DNA from: Clostridia bacterium
GTDB taxonomy: Bacteria; Bacillota; Clostridia; Caldicoprobacterales; Caldicoprobacteraceae
DNA length: 64,000 bases
Direction of reading: 5' to 3'
NCBI GenBank assembly: GCA_017577715.1
Contig: PKRC01000004.1
Coordinates: 1 to 64,000 of the forward strand
The translations under genes and the position numbers were made by a program. This document shows, piece after piece, positions 24,641 to 32,244 of this stretch. The notes below the pieces were generated by a model that ran no database searches, was not told where the DNA came from, and saw only the letters and a program-made list of their open reading frames with translations. The number at the start of each line of letters is the position of its first letter. Positions within the stretch are counted from its first letter, which is position 1.

Positions 24641-26077
24641 TTGGCTAGAGGGTATTATCATCGTTCGTTTGTTATTTTACAACCTTGGGATACAAAGTTC
24701 AACATGAAAGCAGAAAAGTCACCTGCGGGCTATTGTAAAATTGAGGTGCGAAATGATAAATGCAGGATGTATTTCCATGTACAGGATTTAAAATTTCAGA
24801 CGGCTCAGCAGGAAAGTTATGATGTCTTTCTGGTATCAGCACAGGAAGGGATATCTCCTCAAAGAATTGCTACCATCGATGTTGATTCACGGGGGCGTGG
24901 AGAATGTGCTGTGGAAATAAGCGTAAACGATGTTGGTGGTTCGGGCTATTCTCTTGACCAATTCCATGGACTAGCCGTTGTACGTCATGATCGTGACGAT
25001 ATCAGCTATCCTTTGGTGGGTTATGCCAATAAGCGAGTAGAACTGGATTGGGCAGGACGAATAAAAAAGGATATAAGTAGATTTTACAATAAGTCTGTCA
25101 GGACAGTGGCTGAGAGCAGGAAAGAGAGCAGTCAGATGAGGTTGGCTGAGGAGAATAGGAGCGAGAAAGCTCATAAAGAGCCGTTATTACCCATTGACGA
25201 TAAAAAGCAAAAAAGCATACAGGATATAATTACAGCGCTGGCGCCTTTGTTGTACAGTAAAATACAGGAGGGGCAAGAGGAAGGCAATAAATTACAGATG
25301 CAACAGGCATATGAAAAAGAAGATTTGGATACTGTTAAGGGTTTGACTGGCGACAGAGAAAAATCAGAAGACACCGCCATGATAAAAGAGCAAAAGAAAG
25401 ATGAGAAGGATATTGATGTACAGCGCGATGAAGGCCGTAGCGCATCCGAAATGTTGCAGGATGTATTTGAGGTAAGAGAGGACAGGGTTGTCTCCGCGGA
25501 CACTAATGGGAAAAAGGATGCTATGCTGGAAGAGGCACCTCAAGCACACACGGAAGACAGAGAATCAAAAGCCCGAGAAGCTGTGGTACAGGAGATGTCT
25601 CCCGAAGGAGGGCAAATTCAAGAGCAGGCTGATGCGGATGAAAGCAGACCTGCTGAGGGAGAAAGCAAGATTCAAGGGCATACAGCCGAGCTATCGAGGG
25701 AACAAACATACTGGGATAAAACCAAGGATTATTATATCAAGTTGTTTGAAACTCACAGGAGAGTTTATCCGTTTATATGGGAAAAGGAAGAAGTTCAATG
25801 GGTGGAGGTACCATATGTGGACGATTACAGCCAGTACGCCTACATAGCACCTCAGCATATTGATAACGTCTATTATGACCATTACATCGTGGGGCTTGTA
25901 AAGGAAAAAGGAGAGGTTCGCTATGTAGCATATGGGATTCCGGGGCCATACGGCTCCATGCCTCCCGTGTTTATGCAGGGATTTTCTAGATGGGTTCCAT
26001 CAAGGTACGGTTATGGAATGGGATATTGGCTGATGTATGTTGATGCCTATACTGGAGAAATTGCATATCCATATTAA
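24641..26077 (+). CDS. Hypothetical protein, Tyr-rich C terminus, function unknown
   Basis: 478 residues; I do not recognise a characterised family. The N-terminal part (about 1-150) looks like a compact beta-rich domain (YYHRSFVILQPWDTKF near the start, and a run of short strands ending PLVGYANKRVEL). The middle (about 165-365) is low-complexity, rich in Glu, Lys, Gln and Asp and probably disordered or coiled. The C-terminal 110 residues are unusually rich in Tyr, Trp and Pro (for example GIPGPYGSMPPVFMQGFSRW) and look like a second folded unit. No signal peptide or membrane helix. The start is TTG 24641 with AGGAGGG at 24628-24634; an open frame further upstream overlaps the rsmA terminator. 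It lies between rsmA and spo0A with its own terminator; a spore-coat or morphogenetic role is only a guess. Confidence 0.75.
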   Translation: MARGYYHRSFVILQPWDTKFNMKAEKSPAGYCKIEVRNDKCRMYFHVQDLKFQTAQQESYDVFLVSAQEGISPQRIATIDVDSRGRGECAVEISVNDVGGSGYSLDQFHGLAVVRHDRDDISYPLVGYANKRVELDWAGRIKKDISRFYNKSVRTVAESRKESSQMRLAEENRSEKAHKEPLLPIDDKKQKSIQDIITALAPLLYSKIQEGQEEGNKLQMQQAYEKEDLDTVKGLTGDREKSEDTAMIKEQKKDEKDIDVQRDEGRSASEMLQDVFEVREDRVVSADTNGKKDAMLEEAPQAHTEDRESKAREAVVQEMSPEGGQIQEQADADESRPAEGESKIQGHTAELSREQTYWDKTKDYYIKLFETHRRVYPFIWEKEEVQWVEVPYVDDYSQYAYIAPQHIDNVYYDHYIVGLVKEKGEVRYVAYGIPGPYGSMPPVFMQGFSRWVPSRYGYGMGYWLMYVDAYTGEIAYPY

Positions 26078-26128
26078 TATGCCTTCTGGCCAGGTTAGGC
26101 ATAGGATTGGGTTGACAAATTGAGGTGT

Positions 26129-26169
26129 GAAAAAAGGACAGCGCTATCCTTGGCGTTTTGTCCTTTTTT
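26129..26169 (+). terminator. Intrinsic terminator after the Tyr-rich protein gene
   Basis: AAAAAAGGACA pairs with TTGTCCTTTTTT, with CGC/GCG pairing inside the loop. The T-run ends near 26169. Confidence 0.8.
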
Positions 26170-26236
26170 GTTTTCAAAAATGTTGTTGCCTCCATCTTCC
26201 AAACTCCAAAGAAATATGGTAAAATAAAAAAAGTAT

Positions 26237-26290
26237 TTTACAAATTATACTAATTATGTAAAATTTCGACTTAAAATAACAAATTTCGCA
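26237..26290 (+). promoter_or_regulatory. Candidate spo0A promoter with tandem 0A-like boxes
   Basis: TTTACA (26237-26242), 16 bp, TAAAAT (26259-26264) is a plausible promoter. Overlapping and following it are two copies of AAATTTCG starting 20 bp apart (26261 and 26281). On the opposite strand they read AGTCGAAATTT and TGCGAAATTT, close to the Spo0A box TGTCGAA (six of seven for the first). Spo0A autoregulation is known in Bacillus; here it is inferred. Confidence 0.4.
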
Positions 26291-26334
26291 TAAATTTAAC
26301 ATTAAATGCATTAATTTGAGGGGTGAGGGTAAAA

Positions 26335-27105
26335 ATGGAATCGAAAATTAGAGTTGTCGTCTTGGATGATAATATGGGCATAAGGGAGATTTTAAAGGAT
26401 TACGTCAACATGCAGGATGATATGGAGGTGGTTGGAGTAGCTGGAGATGGAGTGACAGGCTTGGAAGTCATAAAGGCAACTTGTCCCGATGTCGTCATCA
26501 TGGATATGATCATGCCGCAGCTGGATGGGTTGGGGGTGCTTGAACACCTCAATACGGGTAGTTTGCAACCTTCTCCTTCGGTGATATGTTTATCAGCGGT
26601 AGGGCAGGAGGACTTAATTCGCAAAGCCATAGAATTGGGAGCCAAATATTATATGGTAAAGCCCTTTGATTTAGCAATGATGGTAAAGAGGATAAGGGAA
26701 GTCGTGCGTAAAATCGAACCTGCTAAGGTCAATGCAGCAAGTGTCGTAAAAAGTGAAAACCTAGAAGAAAGGATTTCCAGTATATTTTTGACTATCGGAA
26801 TCCCCGCTCACATCAAAGGTTATCATTTCTTGAGAGAAGCCATCAAGATGGTGGTGGAAAACTCCGAACTTATAAACTGCATTACTAAAGAGCTATATCC
26901 GGGCATTGCCAAAAAATTTAATACCACCCCCAGCAAGGTGGAACGGGCCATTCGCCATGCCATCGATGTGGCATGGAGCCGCGGTAAAGTGGAAAATATC
27001 AACAAACTGTTTGGGTATGTTGTATACAGTAAGAATGAAAAGCCTACCAATGGAGAGTTTATTGCGTTGGTTGCCGATAAGCTGAGCATGGAATGGTCGG
27101 CATAG
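26335..27105 (+). CDS. spo0A: Sporulation master regulator Spo0A
   Basis: 256 residues. The receiver domain (1-125) has the acidic pair D11-D12, the phosphorylated aspartate D57 ([13 protein letters not shown]) and the conserved lysine K109 (MVKPFD). After a linker, the DNA-binding Spo0A_C domain (about 148-256) carries [16 protein letters not shown] and the recognition region [18 protein letters not shown]. Phosphorylated Spo0A starts sporulation and represses abrB in Bacillus. ATG 26335 follows GAGGGGTGAGGGT. spoIVB, the usual upstream neighbour, is absent. Confidence 0.97.
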   Translation: MESKIRVVVLDDNMGIREILKDYVNMQDDMEVVGVAGDGVTGLEVIKATCPDVVIMDMIMPQLDGLGVLEHLNTGSLQPSPSVICLSAVGQEDLIRKAIELGAKYYMVKPFDLAMMVKRIREVVRKIEPAKVNAASVVKSENLEERISSIFLTIGIPAHIKGYHFLREAIKMVVENSELINCITKELYPGIAKKFNTTPSKVERAIRHAIDVAWSRGKVENINKLFGYVVYSKNEKPTNGEFIALVADKLSMEWSA

Positions 27106-27126
27106 TTGTTGAAGGTTTAATAAATG

Positions 27127-27157
27127 TTGACAGCGCCTTCCTATCATAATATGATAG
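27127..27157 (+). promoter_or_regulatory. arsR-operon promoter overlapped by a perfect palindrome
   Basis: TTGACA (27127-27132), exactly 17 bp, TATGAT (27150-27155). The palindrome CTATCATAATATGATAG at 27141-27157 (8+1+8, no mismatch) covers the -10. That is where an ArsR-type repressor would block polymerase; the ArsR gene starts 61 bp downstream. Confidence 0.7.
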
Positions 27158-27218
27158 TACAAGGATATAATAGATAGACGACGTGGAAAATATTCGTGAT
27201 GGGAAGGATGGATTATAA

Positions 27219-27524
27219 ATGGACCTGTCCAAGTATCAGCATAAGGCTGAGCTTTTAAAGGTATTGGGGCATCCTGTAAGGTTATGTATTGTACACGGCC
27301 TTATGCATAATGAGTGTAACGTATCGGGAATTCAGGAGTGCTTAAAGCTTCCCCAGTCCACAATTTCCCAGCATTTAGGAATATTGAAGGCCAGAGGTAT
27401 CATTAAGGGAGAGCGACAGGGGGTGGAGGTAAAGTATTCGGTAGTCCACGATGATGCCATCAAAGTGGTGAAGATCCTGTTGGATGATGAGCCCCTTTTT
27501 TCTGCGGGGTCAAAGGAGGAATAA
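27219..27524 (+). CDS. ArsR/SmtB family transcriptional regulator
   Basis: 101 residues, winged helix-turn-helix. The start ELLKVLGHPVRLCIVHGL and recognition helix LPQSTISQHLGILKARGIIKG (about residues 44-64) are family-typical. It has three cysteines (C23, C33, C41) and none in the C-terminal helix, so it lacks the second sensing cysteine of SqrR/BigR persulfide sensors, and the metal-binding ELCVC motif is replaced by NECNVSG. The effector is unknown. It is 3 bp from the oxidoreductase gene, and a palindrome on their common promoter suggests autoregulation. Confidence 0.88.
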   Translation: MDLSKYQHKAELLKVLGHPVRLCIVHGLMHNECNVSGIQECLKLPQSTISQHLGILKARGIIKGERQGVEVKYSVVHDDAIKVVKILLDDEPLFSAGSKEE

Positions 27525-27527
27525 CTT

Positions 27528-29207
27528 ATGAGTAAGAAAAAGCTGGTTGTGATTGGGGATGAACTGGATGGTATAAGGGTAGCTGCCAGGGCTGTGCGGC
27601 AAAATCCAGAGATAGAAGCAAAGGTGTTGATGCCTAGAGGACGTTTTTCGTTTGATCGTTACATACTTGCCTATTTCATTCAAAATGCTGATGAAGATGT
27701 TTTTTCTTTTATGGAAAGCGTCATGGAAAGTTATAAAGTCCAATATGGCATTGACATTTTAACGCATCTTAAAGTGATCGACATCCTTCCTCTTGAGAAA
27801 AAAGTGGTGTTTGAAGACTTAAAAGAAGGGGTTAGTTCAGCAGTAGAATATGACAAGCTGGTCATTGCCACTGGAGTTGTTCCGGTTGTTCCAGAGGTAG
27901 AAGGCATCAATCTGGGCAACGTCGTGTTCCTCACATCACTAGATGATATTATGGCCATCCAGGAGGGAATAGAGTCCGGGCTAATAAAGAAAGCAGTTGT
28001 GGTAGGAGCTAGTATGGCGGGAGTTTACACAGCTGAAAGCCTGTGGAAACGGGGTATTAAGGTTACCCTTGTGGAAAAAGGCCCACAGATCCTCCCCGAG
28101 TTGGATATGGAGATGGCTGAGCTGGTCAGCAGGCAGATGGGGCATAAAGGCGTTGAAGTGCTGGTGGGAGAGAAGGTCTTATCATTGATAGGCAATGCAA
28201 AAGGAGATGTGGTAGAAGTCCATACTCCCGAGCATATAATTCCTGCTGATTTGGTCATATGGTTGGAGGACATAAAACCCGATGTGGAAATAGCCAAGAA
28301 AGCGGGAATTATTATAGGGGATAGCGGCGCAATCGAAGTAGACAAGTATATGGAGACCAATGTGCCCGGCATATACGCTGTTGGTAGCTGTGTCCAGAGG
28401 ATTCATCATATAACCGGTAAACCTGTATGCCTTTATAAGCAGGCCGTTGACGATATGGCGTTCTATGTGGTCAGCGAGAATATAGCGGGTTCAAATGATT
28501 GTTCATTGGAGAAAGGCGTGTTGGGCACCATAAGCATACAGGCTTTTGACCTTGGGATAGCCAAGACTGGCCTTTCTCTACAGCAAGCCAAGGAAGAAGG
28601 CTATGAGGCCGAGACAGCCATCATCTCGGTCTATGACGATAAGTATGCGTGTGGTAGTAGTTATAGAGAAAATGTGGTTAAGCTGGTGGTAGATAGGTCA
28701 AATGGCAAGATATTGGGAGCGCAGTGCGTGGGAGGAGTGTTGTCAGATAAATTGGTGGATGCGGTTGCCGCTGTCATAAGTATGGGTGGTACGGTTAAGG
28801 ATTTGGCCATGCTGGATGTGACACGTCATTTTTCGTATTTCATGAACCTGCATCCCCTTTCTCTGGTAGCCCATGTGATGCTCAACAAGCTGGAAGGTAA
28901 GTTTAAGGGCATTTCACCCCTTGAACTAAATGACATTATGCGCAGTGAAGAAGTTATTCTGTTGGATGTTCGTACCCCCTCGGAGTTTAAAATGGGGACG
29001 TTGCCGGGTGCCATAAATATACCCTTAGAGGAATTGGAAGCTAGGAAGGATGAATTAGACAGGCAACGCAATATAGTGTTGATAAGCGAAAGAGGTCGTA
29101 GGGCCTATCTTGCCTTTATTAAGCTTAGGCAAATGGGCTTTGAACGTTTAAGCGTTTTAGATGGTGGATTGCTCGTATATCCTTTTGCGTCGGGTGTGGA
29201 TATGTAA
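27528..29207 (+). CDS. Divergent CoA-disulfide reductase-like protein with rhodanese domain
   Basis: 559 residues with the architecture of CoA-disulfide/persulfide reductases: a two-Rossmann FAD/NAD(P)H core (1-320), dimerisation domain (about 330-450) and C-terminal rhodanese-like domain (about 460-555, DVRTPSEFKMGTLPGAINIP). Three things are odd. The family's FAD motif GGxAxG reads GDELDG (10-15). The redox cysteine (SFANCGLPYYI in relatives) is Tyr45 in SFDRYILAYFI. The rhodanese catalytic cysteine is Ser520 (VLISERGRRAYLA). FAD-site GD near the end of the core is GS (YAVGSCV). It may be a pseudoenzyme or use other chemistry. Cotranscribed with the ArsR gene. Confidence 0.82.
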   Translation: MSKKKLVVIGDELDGIRVAARAVRQNPEIEAKVLMPRGRFSFDRYILAYFIQNADEDVFSFMESVMESYKVQYGIDILTHLKVIDILPLEKKVVFEDLKEGVSSAVEYDKLVIATGVVPVVPEVEGINLGNVVFLTSLDDIMAIQEGIESGLIKKAVVVGASMAGVYTAESLWKRGIKVTLVEKGPQILPELDMEMAELVSRQMGHKGVEVLVGEKVLSLIGNAKGDVVEVHTPEHIIPADLVIWLEDIKPDVEIAKKAGIIIGDSGAIEVDKYMETNVPGIYAVGSCVQRIHHITGKPVCLYKQAVDDMAFYVVSENIAGSNDCSLEKGVLGTISIQAFDLGIAKTGLSLQQAKEEGYEAETAIISVYDDKYACGSSYRENVVKLVVDRSNGKILGAQCVGGVLSDKLVDAVAAVISMGGTVKDLAMLDVTRHFSYFMNLHPLSLVAHVMLNKLEGKFKGISPLELNDIMRSEEVILLDVRTPSEFKMGTLPGAINIPLEELEARKDELDRQRNIVLISERGRRAYLAFIKLRQMGFERLSVLDGGLLVYPFASGVDM

Positions 29208-29323
29208 TGTGGGTTTTGTGGAAAAGTAGGCCTATATATCCACAGTTGGAAAAGCTATAAAATGAAGGCCTGGGGATAATTATGTGGATATTGTGGATAA
29301 CTTTATGAACAATTTGTAGATAA
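29195..29323. promoter_or_regulatory. Cluster of seven DnaA-box matches
   Basis: Compared with TTATCCACA / TGTGGATAA, there is a perfect match at 29292-29300 and single-mismatch matches at 29195-29203, 29217-29225, 29236-29244 (the only one in TTATCCACA orientation), 29271-29279, 29283-29291 and 29315-29323. The first lies in the last codons of the upstream gene. Several are about 20 bp apart. An AT-rich stretch follows (29335-29460). Both flanks are transcribed rightwards, so a bidirectional origin here is unlikely; a DnaA titration or regulatory site is more plausible. Confidence 0.6.
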
Positions 29324-29493
29324 TTGGTGGAGGAAATATCTTGATTTTGATATAGATTTATATTAATTTATTAAGGGAATTTTATAGAGGCCCGTGAATA
29401 AAAAATAAGCGTATACCGCACAATTTATTTAATCTGTGTTTCAATTGAAAATTACATATAAGACAAATCTTGTTTCCGGAGGGATATAAGGGG

Positions 29494-29919
29494 ATGGCCT
29501 ATAAGAAATGCCCACGATGCAATTTGAACTATATTAAAGATACCGAGTCTTTATGTAAGGTATGCCTGGAGGAGGTTGGTAAATCTCTAAGCGATAACGA
29601 TAGGGAAGAGGAATACGATATTTGCCCAGAATGCGGTGAAAATATCATTGAACCAGGGGAAGAGATGTGTGATCAATGTGCCATGGAACGCATGAAAGAA
29701 GGAGAGCGCATTGAAGGTGACGGCTGGGATGATTTCTTATTAGCGGTTGATGAAGACGACGAGATATTTAACCAGGATATCGACGACGATTTAAGTTCGC
29801 TGGAAGATTTGGGCGATTTAGAAGACTTAGCTGAAGCAGAGGACTTGGAGCCCCTCGAGGATTTGGAGATCGATGAAGAAGTCGATGAAGAATTTGAAGG
29901 GGACGAAGAAGAGGAGTAA
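29494..29919 (+). CDS. Acidic zinc-ribbon protein, function unknown
   Basis: 141 residues. Two zinc-ribbon-like units, each with two CxxC pairs, are visible: CPRC...CKVC (residues about 6-26) and CPEC...CDQC (about 47-66). The C-terminal half (about 85-141) is an Asp/Glu run with almost no positive charge (LEDLGDLEDLAEAEDLEPLE). I do not recognise a characterised family. ATG 29494 (MAYKKCPRC) is chosen with GGAGGG at 29478-29483; an upstream in-frame ATG at 29470 has no ribosome site. It lies just after the DnaA-box cluster and is closed by a terminator. Confidence 0.75.
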   Translation: MAYKKCPRCNLNYIKDTESLCKVCLEEVGKSLSDNDREEEYDICPECGENIIEPGEEMCDQCAMERMKEGERIEGDGWDDFLLAVDEDDEIFNQDIDDDLSSLEDLGDLEDLAEAEDLEPLEDLEIDEEVDEEFEGDEEEE

Positions 29920-29946
29920 TTTTTGGAAACATAATACGACTATATG

Positions 29947-29980
29947 CGCCTATGCTGTATTTGATAGCATGGGCGTTTTT
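29947..29980 (+). terminator. Intrinsic terminator after the zinc-ribbon gene
   Basis: CGCCTATGCT (29947-29956) pairs with AGCATGGGCG (29966-29975; one G.T pair), then TTTTT. Confidence 0.85.
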
Positions 29981-29991
29981 GTTTCTGTAAC

Positions 29992-30028
29992 AGGATAAGG
30001 GATGCCTATTGTTGGCATCCCTTATCCT
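29992..30028. repeat. Perfect 15-bp hairpin upstream of veg
   Basis: AGGATAAGGGATGCC (29992-30006) and GGCATCCCTTATCCT (30014-30028) pair without mismatch around a 7-nt loop. It follows the previous terminator by 11 bp and is followed by an AT-rich stretch (ATAAATTTTTATTTT), so it could be a second terminator or a stable 5' structure. Confidence 0.7.
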
Positions 30029-30112
30029 ATAAATTTTTATTTTCAAATATATTTTATGCCATTTGTGGCAAAAATAATCCTAGACGAAATTTTGTTTAAA
30101 AAGGTGAGACTT

Positions 30113-30370
30113 ATGATTGACGCACAGGCATTGATGAGGGTCAGAAAGGCAGTAGAGTCCAATATAGGAGAGAGGGTAAAACTAAAAGCAAATAGAGGGC
30201 GAAAAAAAAGCCTTGTTAAGGAAGGGGTTATCCAGGAGGTCTACCCCTGCATCTTTACGGTGCGCGTCAACATCGATGACAGGTCGGTCCAAACGCTTTC
30301 ATTTACATATTTCGATATACTCACATCCAATGTGGAAGTAGTAATATGCAAAAATAACGAGAGGATTTAA
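30113..30370 (+). CDS. veg: Veg protein
   Basis: 85 residues, the small conserved Veg family: VRKAVESNIGERVKLKANRG then RKKSLVKEGVIQEVYP and a C-terminal beta core ending FTYFDILTSNVEVVICK. In Bacillus, veg is very highly expressed and linked to biofilm gene control and spore outgrowth. ATG 30113 follows AAGGTGAG at 30101-30108. It precedes sipL and ispE, as in other Clostridia. Confidence 0.93.
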   Translation: MIDAQALMRVRKAVESNIGERVKLKANRGRKKSLVKEGVIQEVYPCIFTVRVNIDDRSVQTLSFTYFDILTSNVEVVICKNNERI

Positions 30371-30447
30371 ACATATTTTTCGACTGTCACCTATATTTAT
30401 TATAATAGATATCTTTATGGGACAAAAGCATGGGAGGAGGAGTGAAG

Positions 30448-32016
30448 GTGACCGTCGAATGCACGAGGGATGTTTTGAAAGTGGACCAAACTGTGGGGCA
30501 ACAGCTATCACAAGTGCTGGTAGAAGGGGATGTTGTGGTTCCAGAGGTTAAATCCGATATCGCCAGGATACTGGACGTTGACGGTACGGTAATTGTAAAT
30601 AGCAAAGAGGTAATTCAGGACAAGGTTATGGTAGAAGGAGCTGTGCTGTGTACAGTTCTATATGTTGGCCAAGGCGATTCCCAGCTTATAGAGAGCCTAG
30701 AGACAGAGATAGGCTTTACCCATTACCTGGATGTGCCGGGCGCCAAGCCCAACATGCTATCCACGTTGAAGTGCCAGGTGGAGCACATTGAGTATGAGGT
30801 CATAAACAGCAGAAAACTTAGCATAAAAGCGGTGGTCAACCTGCACAGCAGGGTTAACGAAGTCATTGGGCTGGAGGTCATACACAACTTTAAAGATATG
30901 CCGAATATACAGATGCTGAAAGACAAGGTAGCGGTATCGTACAGCCAGGGGCAGGGCAGTTCCCAGGGTATAGTAAGAGAAGCCCTGGAGTTAGAGGAAG
31001 GGATGCCTTCTATACAGAAGATATTGAAGAAGAGCGCATCGGTAAAGGTCAATAACAGAAAGGTCATGGATAACAGGGCGGTCATTGAGGGAGATATAAG
31101 GATTCAGCTGGTTTACCTGTGTGACGACCCCAACGAACCCCTTCAACATGTGAACTATGATATGCCCTTTACCCATTCTGTAGACATTGTAGGGGCATAT
31201 CAGGGATTGGAGTGTGCTGCCGACGTATGGGTACAGGAGCTCTTCGTCGAGCCGAGGGAGGATATTAATGGAGAGATGCGGGTGCTCAATGTGGAAGCAG
31301 TGATAGCAGCTGAAGCTCGGGTATTTGAGACCGAAACAAAGGAGCTGTTGATAGATGCATACTGCCCGGGATTGTCCATTCAGCCCAAGAAGAGAAGAAT
31401 AAGGTTGACGCAGACGGTGGGAGAAGTCCAAGATCAATTGGTGATAAAGGACAGCGTGACATTCCCGGAAAACGTTCCACAGGCTGCCAGGATTTTGTAT
31501 GTGGAAACAAAACCTATCATCACAGATCAACATATAAGCGATGGCAAGGTAGTCATTGAGGGAGTGCTGGTGAGCAAGGTAATCTACCAATCCACCGATC
31601 CATCCTATGGGCTGGCCAGCATAAAGGAGGATATCCCCTTCAGGCATGGCATAACGGTTGAAGGAGCACGGGAAAATATGGAATGCCAGAGCCAGCTGAT
31701 GGTAGACCATACCAGCTGTACTTTGATTGCCCCTGATGAAATCGAACTTCGTGCGGTGTTGACGGCGGAGGCAAGGATGTTCTCCAGCTTGGAAAAGGAA
31801 GTATTCCTGGATGTTGAAGTTGAGGAGCTGAAACAAGGGGAAGACGCAGGGATTTACGTGTATTTCGTTCAGCCGGGAGACAGCCTGTGGTCCATAGCCA
31901 AAAAGTACAACACTACGATAGACACCATATTGAAATATAACGATATAGCTGAGTCGCAGGTATTGACTCCGGGAGAGAAGCTGCTCATCTATAAGAAGCT
32001 TGAGGTTTCGCTGTAA
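30448..32016 (+). CDS. sipL: SipL-like spore coat morphogenesis protein (SPOCS + LysM)
   Basis: 522 residues. Three DUF3794/SPOCS repeats are visible (about 40-150, 185-290, 345-450), each with a VVEG/VIEG.L strand pattern. A C-terminal LysM domain (about 470-520) begins YFVQPGDSLWSIAKKYNTTI. This layout is that of Clostridioides difficile SipL, whose LysM domain binds the coat ATPase SpoIVA; that role is inferred here. No signal peptide, consistent with action in the mother cell. GTG 30448 is preferred because GGGAGGAGG (30432-30440) is seven bases before it; an ATG at 30430 lies too close to any ribosome site. Confidence 0.88.
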   Translation: MTVECTRDVLKVDQTVGQQLSQVLVEGDVVVPEVKSDIARILDVDGTVIVNSKEVIQDKVMVEGAVLCTVLYVGQGDSQLIESLETEIGFTHYLDVPGAKPNMLSTLKCQVEHIEYEVINSRKLSIKAVVNLHSRVNEVIGLEVIHNFKDMPNIQMLKDKVAVSYSQGQGSSQGIVREALELEEGMPSIQKILKKSASVKVNNRKVMDNRAVIEGDIRIQLVYLCDDPNEPLQHVNYDMPFTHSVDIVGAYQGLECAADVWVQELFVEPREDINGEMRVLNVEAVIAAEARVFETETKELLIDAYCPGLSIQPKKRRIRLTQTVGEVQDQLVIKDSVTFPENVPQAARILYVETKPIITDQHISDGKVVIEGVLVSKVIYQSTDPSYGLASIKEDIPFRHGITVEGARENMECQSQLMVDHTSCTLIAPDEIELRAVLTAEARMFSSLEKEVFLDVEVEELKQGEDAGIYVYFVQPGDSLWSIAKKYNTTIDTILKYNDIAESQVLTPGEKLLIYKKLEVSL

Positions 32017-32041
32017 AACCCAAAGTAATTTTTAAACTCAT

Positions 32042-32110
32042 GCGTGTTCATGCCCCTGAGAAATTAAGGCTAACATTTATTTGGGCATGAAAACACGCCT
32101 TTTGTTTTTA
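32042..32110 (+). terminator. Terminator after sipL
   Basis: GCGTGTTCATGCCC (32042-32055) pairs with GGGCATG...AACACGC (32083-32098) with two bulged A, followed by CTTTTGTTTTT. Confidence 0.75.
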
Positions 32111-32244
32111 TAGGCTACCAAGTTAGTCTCCTTTCAACAGCTGATAAAGCGATAAAGCCTTTGGCAAGATACTGTATGCTAATGTATAATTTACTAAAGT
32201 GCTGCCTTTTTAATAAAACTGTAAGGATAAGGATTGGGGATACG

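Noticed and set aside
29195-29470. oriC in the DnaA-box region
   Set aside because: No dnaA or dnaN nearby and gene direction does not switch here; a titration or regulatory cluster fits better, although GC skew was not computed.
30371-30429. Sporulation sigma factor promoter for sipL
   Set aside because: A TATAAT at 30401-30406 is present but no convincing -35 or sigma-E/K consensus could be placed.
30991-31836. 281-codon open frame on - opposite sipL
   Set aside because: Fully antisense to a well-supported gene, no ribosome site and no recognisable protein features.
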